Source: Catonia carolina (Eukaryota; Arthropoda; Insecta; Hemiptera; Achilidae). Taken from it: DNA of 64,000 nucleotides. The notes beneath the pieces were generated by a model. That model was not told where the DNA came from, made no database searches, and saw only the letters and a list, made by a program, of their open reading frames with translations. The DNA lies in the NCBI GenBank assembly GCA_035578175.1, contig JAQMRL010000006.1:17953506-18017505 (forward strand), read 5' to 3'. The position numbers were made by a program, and so were the translations under genes. Numbering within the stretch: the first letter of the stretch is position 1; the number at the start of each line of letters is the position of its first letter. Shown here one piece after another: positions 54,145 to 64,000 of this stretch.

Positions 54145-54860
54145 TCATTTATTTTTAAAGGTATTTTCGATCCAATTTAATTGTCACTTTTACGGATTTG
54201 TGCACGCTATAAATAAATTCAACACGTGGTTTTTTAAAATTGTTTTTCCTGGGTTGAAAAAGATATATTGGAAATCGCTATCTAGTAGTATTAACAACTC
54301 TGATATCTTATTTCAAAAGCGGGTTTCAAATAAAATTTGCATTTTTATTGTGTTTCGTTAAAATCAGTGTACCTTGGTTTCAATATTAGAATAAAAGTGT
54401 TTAAATTTTGAACGATATATTTTTTTACTTTTGTCTAACTTTGTTTATTCATTTATATAAATACTCCACCGCAACTAACAACTGTTGACAAATTTTATAA
54501 ATATATTTTATTTAAATTGTTTTATTTATATATAAGAACCTATGTATTTGGTTTACTTTTGGATTTAAAATAGGCCTACAGTTTCAATTTAAACATGGTG
54601 TAGCGTTTTTCAAAAGATTTTGTATTCATGTTACGTTTTTATTGAATTTAAATAAAAGTGATTAGGTGACAGTTGGTTACAATATCTGTAGAACTGATTA
54701 CTCAAAATTAAATCTCGGCTGCTCTATAAAATAGTTTAAAAACATTTTTTTTATAATGTTATTCTTGTAAATTTTGATTTCTTTTGGGATGAGGGAGCGT
54801 TTGAGTATTCTCGGTGAATAATATATATTTAGTTCATTTAAAGACGCTTCAACAAGATCA
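54145..54860. other. Spacer, nothing recognised
   Basis: AT-rich, no supported feature. Confidence 0.35.
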
Positions 54861-54865
54861 TACTT

Positions 54866-55036
54866 ACAGCCACATTGGCGTAGTTGATAACGTGCTCGCC
54901 TCGTGGTTCGAATCCTACTCAGGCACGGCATATTTTTATACATTACAAAAAATCATTTCTCTTCCATTGTACACAGTTACATCCCAACTTCGTCGCTAAT
55001 GACTGTTGCAATTGATGCGACGTTAAATAAATTAAT
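54866..55036 (+). repeat. SINE-B copy abutting family A
   Basis: CAGCCACATTGGCGTAGTTG (A-box-like), CGTGGTTCGAATCCTACTC (B box), GGCACGGCATATTTTTATA, and the tail GCTAATGACTGTTGCAATTG then GCGACGTTAAATAAA. Family A copy 10 begins at the A-rich end of the SINE, so the SINE tail supplied its TAAAAAA target. Confidence 0.8.
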
Positions 55037-55043
55037 TAAAAAA

Positions 55044-55967
55044 TCTGGTGTGAAACACTCACACAACTTTCTCTTGCCAGTGCAAATAATTAACAATAAA
55101 CCTAACATTAGTAATAAAACATTAGAAATAAACAAAAAACTAACCTTAATAAACATAACCTAATTTTAATCATATATGAAAGACGAAAATGAAAATCGAT
55201 CTCAGTTTCCCTTAAAAATACGGAAAATCACTCTTTCACGCTAAACTAAGATCTGTACAAAGAAATGCTTTAAATAAAAGTTGTAGATCTTTTAATTTTC
55301 TATCAATTCCATTATATACACTTTTGTCATAAAATGCATACTAAGGCCGAAATGTTAAAAAAAAATCGATTTTTCTCACGTTTTCGTGAGAAAAAAACAG
55401 AAAATCGCTAATTACTGCTAAACTATGCGTTATACAAAAAAATGTTTGGAATAAAAGTTGTAGAATTTTATATTCTCTATAACTTTTATTATATAAATGT
55501 TTGCTCTAAATTGCATATTAAAGCCGTAATCTTAGAAAAACTATGTTTTTACGTGAAAACAGCCTGACCCAGAATTTCAGCAAACATGACGCCTACCCTA
55601 TCTTGTAGAGAATAAAAAATTGAGTAAACCAGGAGATTTATAAAAAAAAATCGTAGGACCAGTTTTTGAGAAAATCGCAAAAAAGTGAAAAATTATACGA
55701 ATAAACTACTACTACTACTTCCGGTTGACCGATTTTGATGAAAATGTTCGTGTCGGGTCCGGTAGTGGTATGTAACTTAAGTTTCAAGTTCGTACGATGT
55801 TCCGTTCTTGAGATATTTTGTATACACCCACACAGACCAATCGCTAAAAACATGTTTTTTGGGTTCAGGGGGTCCGAAAACGTATAGATCCAGTGAAAAC
55901 TCGATTTCGAAAAATCGACATGAAAACAATACTTTCCTTCCTATATATTCATATAGGCAAGAGAAAG
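55044..55967 (-). mobile_element. Family A element, copy 10 (complete)
   Basis: Minus-strand copy of exactly 924 bp by count, the same length as copy 2. TAAAAAA occurs on both sides (55037-55043 and 55968-55974). The TG tract is almost absent (ACACCCACACAG), showing that the element exists with and without an expanded tract. Confidence 0.95.
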
Positions 55968-55982
55968 TAAAAAAATATTATA

Positions 55983-56385
55983 CTGTTGTTGTTTACGTCA
56001 TCAACGGAAAGGTTGGTTTGAATCTCTGGAGGCTTTACTAAGTAAAATGAAAAGTGAGGTGGTTTACCATGGCTTTCCACCCTGAACAGAAAAGTATTCT
56101 TATCAGCACGCCAGGGCGTCTGCAGAGTATCTACTTTCCACTCTGGAAATGAGATCTTCACTTCATTCGCCACAGCGTCTGGCTGTATAATGAAATTCAT
56201 TACTCTCAGAGGAGATAACTCCAACTATTTCTTTTACACTTCTGGTTCTTCTATTCTTAAATGCTTCAGTCATATAATTGGCTGACCATGTAATAAGAAA
56301 CTGAACAATTTTTTTATATCCCTGGAACTAGCAGATCGAGTGCAAATAATTTAACACTCCACTTGCTTGTTATGGGAAAATAATA
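55983..56385 (-). repeat. Family E repeat, copy 7
   Basis: Complete minus-strand copy just beyond family A copy 10. Its 91-codon minus-strand frame (to 55949) contains MNFIIQPDAVANEVKISFPE and HGKPPHFSFYLVKPPEIQTN, parallel to the frame in copy 2. Confidence 0.8.
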
Positions 56386-56389
56386 CTAT

Positions 56390-57140
56390 TATAATGGTAT
56401 CGTACTACTGAAATTATTTCAGATCAACATAATTCATTATTATTATTTTTGATATAGTACTACGACTGAAGGTATCGATGACACGAATCGATTTTCAAAG
56501 AAGAATGTTTCACGTGTAAAACACAAAAATGAATACATTAAAATTCATTTGGGAGAGTAGTAAAAAATTTTAAAGGATAATTTTGAGAAATTAACGAAAA
56601 ATTTCCATCACCTTCTATGCAAAAAATAGAATGTTCATTTGTAAAATATATCAGGTTGTTATGTAAAAAAGAGATTTACAGTTAAATTTTTTGATTCATT
56701 ATTACTTAAAATTTAAATCCAGCAGCATTCATTATCACACAAAAAAGAAAAACGCTTAAACAAAATATGAAATTTTTTTAAAAGTACATAAAGATAAAAA
56801 TACTGTTAGAAAACGCCAAGAAAATAGTTTAATCTCTTTTCATCGTGAAGAAAAAGTCATTAGGAAGTTTCGAACTTGAACACCTCTATGGAAACTCATT
56901 TCCAACTGAAAAGTTTTTTTATTCAACAATAATCATGGAAGAATGTTCGTTGAAATAAAGTTTACTGCGCGTCACACTTCTTAAATTTTTGTTTCAATCT
57001 CCTTCTAATTAAATTGATTGGCTACAATTTCTACCTTATAATTGAATGGTTACAAATTAACGTTAAAATAATTTGTAAAATGATTTTCACAGCAAAATTA
57101 AGACGAATACTTAAATAACAAGAAGTAAATACTTTACTAC
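56390..57140. other. Gene-free AT-rich stretch
   Basis: No coding or repeat match noted. Confidence 0.35.
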
Positions 57141-57390
57141 CCTTTTGGACCGTACTCTCAGCATTCGTTCACCGTAGGTCTCTCTCTCTTCTTCTATCCA
57201 TCCAGTGTTTTGCTTTTGTTCTTTATGGAACACCTTGAAGTCAGCAATCAGTAGTTTTCTCGATTTCTTCTAATTTTTTTCAAAATTCTTTCTGGCTTCT
57301 TTAACACAATTATCCGATGTAGCCTATAAAGTATATTTTAGTGCCCTTAAAAATAATTTTTTTTAAACGTTTGTCATCCATTCTATACAG
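57140..57390 (-). repeat. LINE-B fragment
   Basis: Shares ATCCATCCAGTGTTTTGC, TTCTTTATGGAA and TTTTCTCGATTT with the 29.4 kb copy. The frame is unreadable. Confidence 0.5.
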
Positions 57391-57499
57391 CATACAATCT
57401 TTTTTAACCATACTATTTATTTGAATTACAATTACAAATGTTCTGAAGGTGACAATGATACCAAAATGATAACATGAACATTATGATGAAGCAAACCAC

Positions 57500-58080
57500 C
57501 TACTGATGGAAGCTTCTTGGTTTTTAAACGCTTTTATTTAACTTACTCTTGGATCCATCAAATCTTGCAACTTAAAATTTTAATACTTCTACCGTATCAA
57601 TATGAATCAAACTTTGCACACTTGTTTATCTTCGATGACAATACGCTGTGGAGGTGTTTTTAAAAAAAAATTTTTTAATTTAAAAAACGCTTTTATTTAA
57701 CAATTGCTTAAAAAAATTAACTAAAAATAAAAAAATAAAAAAAATTTACAAAAAAAATTAAAAAAAAAAAATTTTTAAGAAACGCTATTATTTAACAATT
57801 AATCAAAAAGAAATGAACTAAAAAGAAAAAAGAAAAAAATTTACAAAAAAAAATCACAGACATTACAGTTAAAAATAAAAGCGTGGCGCATTAATATATA
57901 AATAATATTTATTGTAAAATATTCGTTGTAAAATATTATATATATTAATGCGCCACGCTTTTATTTTTAACTGTAATGTCTGTGATTTTTTTTTTGTAAA
58001 TTTTTTTCTTTTTTTCTTTTTAGTTCATTTCTTTTTGATTAATTGTTAAATAATAGCGTTTCTTAAAAAAAAAATTTTTT
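57500..58080. repeat. Large AT-rich palindrome with tandem AAACGCTTTTATTTAAC units
   Basis: The left arm (about 57765-57900) and right arm (about 57941-58077) are nearly perfect inverted copies around a ~40 base loop. They include GCGTGGCGCATTAATATA and TCACAGACATTACAGTT. Left of it the motif AAACGCTTTTATTTAAC occurs near 57508 and again, with small changes, near 57687 and 57779, giving a ~95 base tandem unit that runs into the arm. Confidence 0.85.
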
Positions 58081-58530
58081 TAATTTTTTTTTTGTTTTAC
58101 TAATGTAATTTTGTGTTCAAAGTTTATAATATTGCAGTAATCTGAATTTTTTATTCATATTTTTTATTAGAGTAACAAAAAGAATCTATGTTCCAATCTC
58201 TCCTTAGGCTTTTGGGAGGGTTGTCCGTTTAAGGATTTGAGCTAATCGTCTTAATTACAATTAATTTCTTAATGGAAATTGATGTAATCGACACCAATAA
58301 ACCTTTAGTTTTTCTTGCAGTGTTCTTCCCTTTTCGTAAATTGCACCTGTTGTCACCTATATATGGACAATTTTCTTGCAGAGGACATTTCTGTGCTTCT
58401 CTCAGACCTGATTTCTCGGTTATTCTAAGGTATTCACTCACTTATATATTGGTTTCAATATTATTATTTGGAGACTTAATTTAAACTTTGCAGTCTAATA
58501 TTAATTATTTACAACGAAAATTATGTACTG

Positions 58531-59665
58531 GGTGGGCCAACTGTCGGTTTTCCCATGACATGGGACATTTCATTTTGATAAGTTGGTAATAGTGTAATGT
58601 TGGCAGTATCACGTACAACATTCATTAGTTTTCTATAACAGTGGCTAGTGGTGTTGGAAGCATCATAAAAATACTGCTTAAGTACTGGAATAATTTAGTG
58701 ATAAGTATCCAGGTATGTCTTACCGACTCCGTAACATTTACGAATGTTAAATAAGAAATTTGAAAACACAGGAGCGTATTAAATGCTTCGAAGTGTGGTC
58801 GTCCGCGATCGATTTGCAATGACTATAACTTATAAAAGGTTGCTGAAGCGTTTGTATTCAGTCCTGGTAAATCTACTCGTAAGGCATCTTCTGAACTAAG
58901 GTTATCACGAACTAGCGTACAAAAGATAATGAACGAATTAAAATTGAAGCAATTTCTCCCATCTTTATTCCAAGCGCTTCTTGAAGACGATAGTGACAGG
59001 CGGTCGGAATTCCGTGAGACAGTCACTATCCGTGGAGAAGTCGATTCAAACTTTTTGCGATCAATTCTATAGTCTGATGAGGCATGTTTCAAACTTAATG
59101 CACGTGTTAATCGTGTAAACTGCGTGTATTGGTCGGATATAAATCCTCATATTGTAATTCAAAAAGAGCTTAATGTGTTGGTGTATGGTATGGGGAGATA
59201 TTTCGAGTGGTGCACTGATAGGTCTTTATTTTTTTGAGGGAAATGTTAACTCGGAAAATCACTTAAAAATTCTGCAGGAAGTAGTATTTCCAAAACTTGA
59301 AGACAGTCCTGTTTACAATATCCAATCGCTCATCTTGTAACAAGATGGCGCCCCAGTACATTTCGGTATCGAAATTCGTGAGTTTTTAACTTCCAAAGTT
59401 GATGAATGGATTGGTCGTTGTGGTACAATCGAATGGCCTACGCGCTCGGCAGACTTAAGGCCATGTGATTTTTCATTATAGGGCATTGTAAAGGAACTAG
59501 TGTATTCTTCCAAGCCACAAAATCTGCACGAACTAAAAAGTTCAATTGAAATTGCATTTGACTATGTAAATGACGATAAAATGTTACTGTTGAAAATTTG
59601 TAAATCAGTTTTAAGTCACTGTATAACGTGTTTAGAGAATAATGGTGTATGTTTTTAACATCTGC
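58531..59665 (+). pseudogene. Tc1/mariner-superfamily transposase pseudogene
   Basis: An end-like CTGGGTGGGCCAACTGTCGG follows TA at about 58529. The frame (with several stops) reads ASKCGRPRSICNDYNL, RKASSELRLSRTSVQKIMNE, SDEACFKLNARVNRVNCVYW (Asp 1), GALIGLYFFEGNVNSENHLK, QDGAPVHFGIEIREFLTSKV (Asp 2) and WPTRSADLRPCDF (Asp 3), ending CLENNGVCF. About 40 residues separate Asp 2 and Asp 3. All domains are recognisable, but it is dead through stops and one frameshift near 59190. The right end is missing. Confidence 0.8.
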
Positions 59666-59686
59666 TATAACATTTTCAAGGTAATA

Positions 59687-61046
59687 TAGGGTGATTCAAA
59701 AAGAGTGCCGGTTTTGATATATCAAATTAAGAGATTTATTTTATTGAAAAACTGAAAATAAATACATCAACAAGTTCATCTTTCCTTCCGATTTTATGTA
59801 TGAAAAATGATGTCATGCATGTGTCCTCCTCTACTGCGCTGGCACGCATCAACTCTGTCCATGAAACTGGATATTACTGCACGACAAGTTTCGACTTCCA
59901 TTTACCCGATAACCCGTCGAATTTCCTCCTTCAAGTCATTGATGTTTCGGGGTTTATTGGCATACACCAATGACTTCAGATGACCCCAAAGAGGAAAGTC
60001 ACAAGGCGTCAAGTCACACGACCTTGGTAGCCATTGATGGTCGGAATTACGAGAAATGATGCGATCCTGGAACCGTTCACGGAGCAACAACATTGTTTCT
60101 CGTGCAGCGTGACAGGTGGCACCATCCTGTTGAAACCACAACTCGTCAATGTCCATTCCATCTAAATGACGCCACAAAGACTCCCTAATCATCGTACGGT
60201 ATCGGTCTCGATTTACTGTCACGGCTTGTCCTTCTTGATTTTCAAAAAAGTAAGGGCCGATGACACCGCCCGACCAAAAGCCGCACCAAACTGTCACTCG
60301 CTGTGCATACATTTCCCTTTCATTAACCACGCGAGGGTTTTCTAAACCCCACATACGGCAGTTCTGTTTATTAACAAAACCGTTTAAGTGGAAGTGCGCC
60401 TCATCACTGAAAATGATTTTGTTTGCGAAGGTGTCATCATCCTGCCGTTTTCTCAATACCCAGTCAACAAACTGTCGTCTCTTCTGGTGGTCTGCCACTT
60501 TCAAATGTTGCGTCAACTGAATTTTATACGGGTGATATTGGAGATCGTACCGAAGAATTCTCCGTACAGAAGAACATCTTAAACCCAATTGTTGAGAACG
60601 GCGACGTATTGATTTTGCTGGGCTAACAGCCACACTGTCACGAACCAACGCAACATTCTGCTCAGTTTGGCCAGAACGACGACGTCCAGAACTTTTAAGG
60701 TCGACTGTTGAACCCGTCTCAAAAAACTTTTTCATGAGCCTGCGAACTGTTGATTCATTCGGTGCTTCATTACGTCCTAGAGTACCGCGAAGTCGCCTGA
60801 CACTAGCCGCATAACTCTCTCCACTCTGGTAAAATGTTTTGACGATTAACACTCGTTGCGCAATAGTTAACTTCTCCATGATTAGACACAGACTGCGAGA
60901 GTACTACACTGCGAACAAGAGAAACTACAACTGAATCGTCAATCGGAATGTTCTCCAAAATAGAAATGAGGTCTAACAATGTTGCCAACCGATAAACAAA
61001 AATTTACCAGCCGTTTAAAAACCGGCGCTCTTTTTGAATCACCCTT
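59687..61046 (-). mobile_element. Near-intact Tc1/mariner-superfamily transposon (DD41D by count)
   Basis: A 1360 bp unit whose ends share GGGTGATTCAAAAAGAG and GCCGGTTTT (about 27 bases with one mismatch), flanked by TA (59685-59686 and 61047-61048). It holds a single transposase gene on the minus strand with short leader and trailer, the layout of an autonomous element. It inserted only some 20 bases beyond the stop of the neighbouring dead transposase. Confidence 0.9.
59794..60879 (-). pseudogene. Transposase, one premature stop (DD41D)
   Basis: Starts MEKLTIAQRVLIVKTFYQSG. First helix-turn-helix about 5-55, basic linker SSGRRRSG, second helix-turn-helix about 85-112. Catalytic Asp159 (IIFSDEAHFHLNG), Asp252 (WFQQDGATCHAA) and Asp294 (LTPCDFPLWG); 41 residues lie between the last two, counted by the mariner convention. 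The frame stops at codon 326 (59902-59904), but the same frame continues 35 codons past that TAA through METCRAV-type text to RSRGGHMHDIIFHT and a natural stop at 59794. That terminus is usual for the family, so a single nonsense change truncates an otherwise open gene. Confidence 0.85.
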
Positions 61047-61049
61047 TAT

Positions 61050-61790
61050 ATATGTACAGTTCATTTAATAAATTTTTTTTTCTATAGGTTTCTTATTCCA
61101 TTAACTTTTCTTCAGATTTTCGTAAATATTGGGGACAGACATAAGGGCCACTCTGTAGTCATACAACGGCATGGCCCATTTAATTCCAGTTACATGATAA
61201 ATAAAGAAACATTATTACTTTTTTTAAAATCGTTCGAGAATTTATAAAAATTCATGATGTTCTCGTTAGTGTTATAGACCTTCTACTCGTTCACAAATTT
61301 CATCACTGAAATTATTAATTTTGCTATTCATACCTACCTACACATATGTAGGCCTATAGGCTTACCTTCTACCAATCCTTGAACATTACACAAAATGAAA
61401 CCCTTTTACGTACGCCTATAAACTGAACCCTTTAAAACATGATGACGACGTTACTCTAGTAGTATATACAAACCTTATTGTAAATGTTTAACAACATGCG
61501 GGTGGACAATGGAGTTAATGCATATTTAAGTAGCTAGAGCTACTCTTGAAATGGAACTGTACTAGAGTGAGCTACTTCTCTCTTTATTATCGGTTTCATT
61601 TAAGTTTCTTGATTGCTTTTTACCTTTTCCTAATTATACAATAACTATTTTAACGTGTAGTACTTACTTAGGGTTTAACTGGATAATTTACTTATAGTTT
61701 TTTTAACTTTTCATTATGGTTATTCTTGTAGTAAGTCTTTTGAATAATTTAGCTAAAATTTCAAAGCATTTTTGCTAAATTTCAAAAAAT
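61050..61790. other. Spacer, nothing recognised
   Basis: AT-rich, no supported feature. Confidence 0.35.
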
Positions 61791-61794
61791 CGTT

Positions 61795-62035
61795 GTTACG
61801 TTTTAACTGAATAGTATATTGAGAAAACCGGAATAAACCGAGAAAACTAATGAATCGAACCAAATTCAGACAACTCATTAGTGCTTTAACAATTTATTAA
61901 GTGCTTCCATGAAGAGCAAAAACAGAACATCGGGTGATTAGAAGAAATGAAGAAAGCCTACTGTAAACGGATGCTGAGATTGAGATTGTGGGACGCAAAA
62001 AGTGCTTCCAGAAACGTTCTGTCACCTCACAAGTC
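61795..62035 (+). pseudogene. LINE-B C-terminal fragment
   Basis: The plus strand reads RTKFRQLIS, then FHEEQKQNIG, a stop, EEMKKAYCKRMLRLRLWDAK and SASRNV. It parallels the minus-strand remnant at 3.5 kb (QTKFRPIIT, FHEELKQNTEWTE) and is the only plus-strand LINE-B piece seen. Confidence 0.55.
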
Positions 62036-62129
62036 CTGAAATTGGCTCTATACGAGTGAAAACATTATAACTGAACAGCCCTACTTTTAGATAAATTGTA
62101 ATTACCAGGAGGTTACACTTTAAATCACA

Positions 62130-62930
62130 TGTATTGTTTTCATTTTGATTTGTTAAAATCAGGTTTTCATCAGATATACACGTTTTCAGGCCCCCTGAAT
62201 TTAAAAAAAATATGTTTTTAGCGATTGGTCTGTGTGAACAAAATATTTTAACAGCGGAATAACGTGCGAAGTTGAAATTTAGAACGTAAATTAGGTACCA
62301 CTACGCGACTCGACAGGAACATTTTCATCAAAATTGGTCATCGGGAAGTCGTTAATTTTTTTGTGCCGGTTTTTCATCTTTTTGGGATTTTTTCAGAAAT
62401 TGCTTCTAAGTTACTATTTTTTTAAAATCACTTCTTAACTATATTTTACTTGCTCCACAAGATAGGAAACCTCTATATCTGCTGAAATGTTTTTGGAAGC
62501 ATGTGCTCTCATGGTAAAAAATGTTTTTTTTTAAGATTACAGTCTTAATATGAATTTTAGAGCATTAAAAAACCTACAACTTTTATTAATTCAAACATTT
62601 TTTACAACGCTTAATTTAGCGTCAATTATTGAATTTCTCTATTTTTCTCACTTAAATCGGTAAAAAATGGATTTTTTTTGAATATTGTAGCCTCAATGTG
62701 CATTTTACGGCAAAAGTATATAATTACTGTTATAGAAAATTAAAAAACCCACAACTTTTATTTTTAACATTTTTTCTACGATGCTTAAGTTTAGCATCAA
62801 TTATTAACTTTCCTTAGTGTTAACCCAATCAAAGGATTTTCATTTTACTTTAGTCACTCGTGATTAAAATTAGGTTATATTTTTTATTATTTACATTAGC
62901 AAGAGAAAGTTTTATGAGTTTTTACACCAA
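62130..62930 (+). mobile_element. Family A element, copy 11 (old, decayed)
   Basis: All inner blocks are recognisable (GTTTTCATCAGATATACACG, TTTTTAGCGATTGGTCTGTG, CTCCACAAGATAGG, CTACAACTTTTAT) and it ends AGCAAGAGAAAG then TTTTTACACCAAAA. There is no TG expansion (TGTGTGAAC). It is the most diverged full-length copy. Confidence 0.8.
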
Positions 62931-62939
62931 AAACAAAAT

Positions 62940-64000
62940 TAATTTTTATGTAGTGGAAGTTACAATATTCTGATTCATAAACTTGTGAAATCATATTACC
63001 GTTATCGCTAAGTTATTATCAAAGTGGTTTCGACATTAGTAGGAAATTTTGTAACTGAAATACATAGTTATCAATGTTTTGATGGTGCGGTTTTAAGTAG
63101 GGATGAGAGTTTAGGACGAAGTTAGGAAAGTGAGGACTTACAAATGTCGTGTAATGTTAATCTACCCGTTTAGGAAATCAAAACCCACTATTCGATTATC
63201 GACTTGAGCATCCTAATCGACGTTGAAACGATCGTCTCGGTTTCCATTTCCGATGCCGTAACTCACCGAGTTACTGAGTTTGTCGGTAAAACTGTTTAAT
63301 GCTTTGTACATAATTCGTGAGATACCAGCACGTGTGGTCGCACTTCCTTCTCTTCTCACCCAATACCTTTTCGAATATTTTCCCTCTCTGATTCTCTTTC
63401 CCTCTCTTATAAAATATATATACACAATCCAACACTAACACACATATAAATATATACATAATTTCTTGTGTGTCACCGCGTGAAGTTGTACTTCACTTTA
63501 AGACCCAGATGTGCGCTTTTCTACTGCTTTGAGGAATTACCATATTTCAACTAAGTAGAGGGAAGATAAGTTAGCTACGGATTGCAAGTGAAATACGTAC
63601 AGTCTGGTCTATGAACATTCAATTACTTTCCCCTACATAAAACCCATACTATTCGTACCTAATATATTTATTTTACCAGACTGTACTTGTTTTCCTCCTA
63701 TACGATGATGGGTAGTATTTTATATAAATTATTCATGTGATAAAAATATACTTAAGCATTAAAATTTGGTAACAATATTCGGTAATAATATTCGGTAAAG
63801 CATATTTGGTTTTGGTATTTGCATAAAGAAAGATTTCCGGCACAGAAAAAGTCACTTAGATGACAAAAAGTAGATTTAATTTATTATAAATAGTTTAAAA
63901 AAAAAATTGTTTACATTGATTGTAAACGTACTTACTTCACTTTACGGTGAGGTTAATCCTGAGTAAAAAATAAAATATATTATCCTGAGAAAAATGTTTT
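62940..64000. other. Gene-free end of window
   Basis: No recognised gene or repeat. A/T-rich with short TATATA tracts near 63414-63460. Confidence 0.35.

Noticed and set aside
1..64000. CRISPR arrays, operons, rRNA, phage or bacterial immune systems
   Set aside because: No regularly spaced repeats, no bacterial gene organisation, and the TE content is that of an animal genome.

Overview
The window looks like non-coding DNA from a repeat-rich animal genome. It is AT-rich and has no operons, ribosome-binding sites or recognisable host gene. Its transposable-element (TE) mixture is typical of insects: mariner, other Tc1/mariner-superfamily elements with QDGA and PCDF motifs, pogo/Tigger, hAT, Jockey- and R1-like LINEs, and several tRNA-headed SINEs. 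A hemimetabolous insect, perhaps a hemipteran, is a guess from overall feel; no species can be named. Every long protein I can recognise is a transposase or a reverse transcriptase.

Working names used below. Family A is a ~924 bp element of unknown class with asymmetric ends, a fixed internal (TG)n tract and T-rich TTTTTTA target duplications (11 copies, about 13% of the window). Family E is a ~400 bp repeat with an AAC-rich tail (7 copies). SINE-B, SINE-C and SINE-D are tRNA-headed SINEs. LINE-B and LINE-C are two old non-LTR families seen mainly as minus-strand 3' ends.

Layout. 0-9 kb: family A, family E, a SINE cluster, an R1-like LINE remnant, and a deleted pogo/Tigger element (7.85-8.80 kb). 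9-25 kb: LINE remnants, family A and E copies, three SINE-C copies (two of them tail to tail), and a GC-rich island with a 20 bp palindrome (22.1 kb). 25-35 kb: a mariner broken by family A, LINE ends, and a second GC-rich block containing a 47 bp duplication. 34-41 kb: a nested stack. Here a family A copy carrying a SINE abuts an unknown element with ~230 bp inverted arms; that element contains a Jockey-type LINE, and the LINE is cut by a complete Tigger-like transposon with an open transposase. 43.5-45.2 kb: a young foldback element with ~645 bp nearly identical arms and scrambled transposase pieces. 46-56 kb: more family A and E copies, a second mariner split by family A with an exact TTTTTTA duplication, and hAT ends. 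57.5-58.1 kb: a large AT-rich palindrome. 58.5-61.05 kb: a dead transposase beside a nearly intact Tc1/mariner-superfamily element (DD41D by count) with one nonsense codon.

The elements do not act as a pathway. What the window records is an insertion history: family A landed in older mariners, family E and SINEs landed in family A, and the Tigger-like and foldback elements look youngest. The best candidates for something undescribed are family A, the foldback element, and the unknown inverted-arm element at 35.3-40.9 kb.
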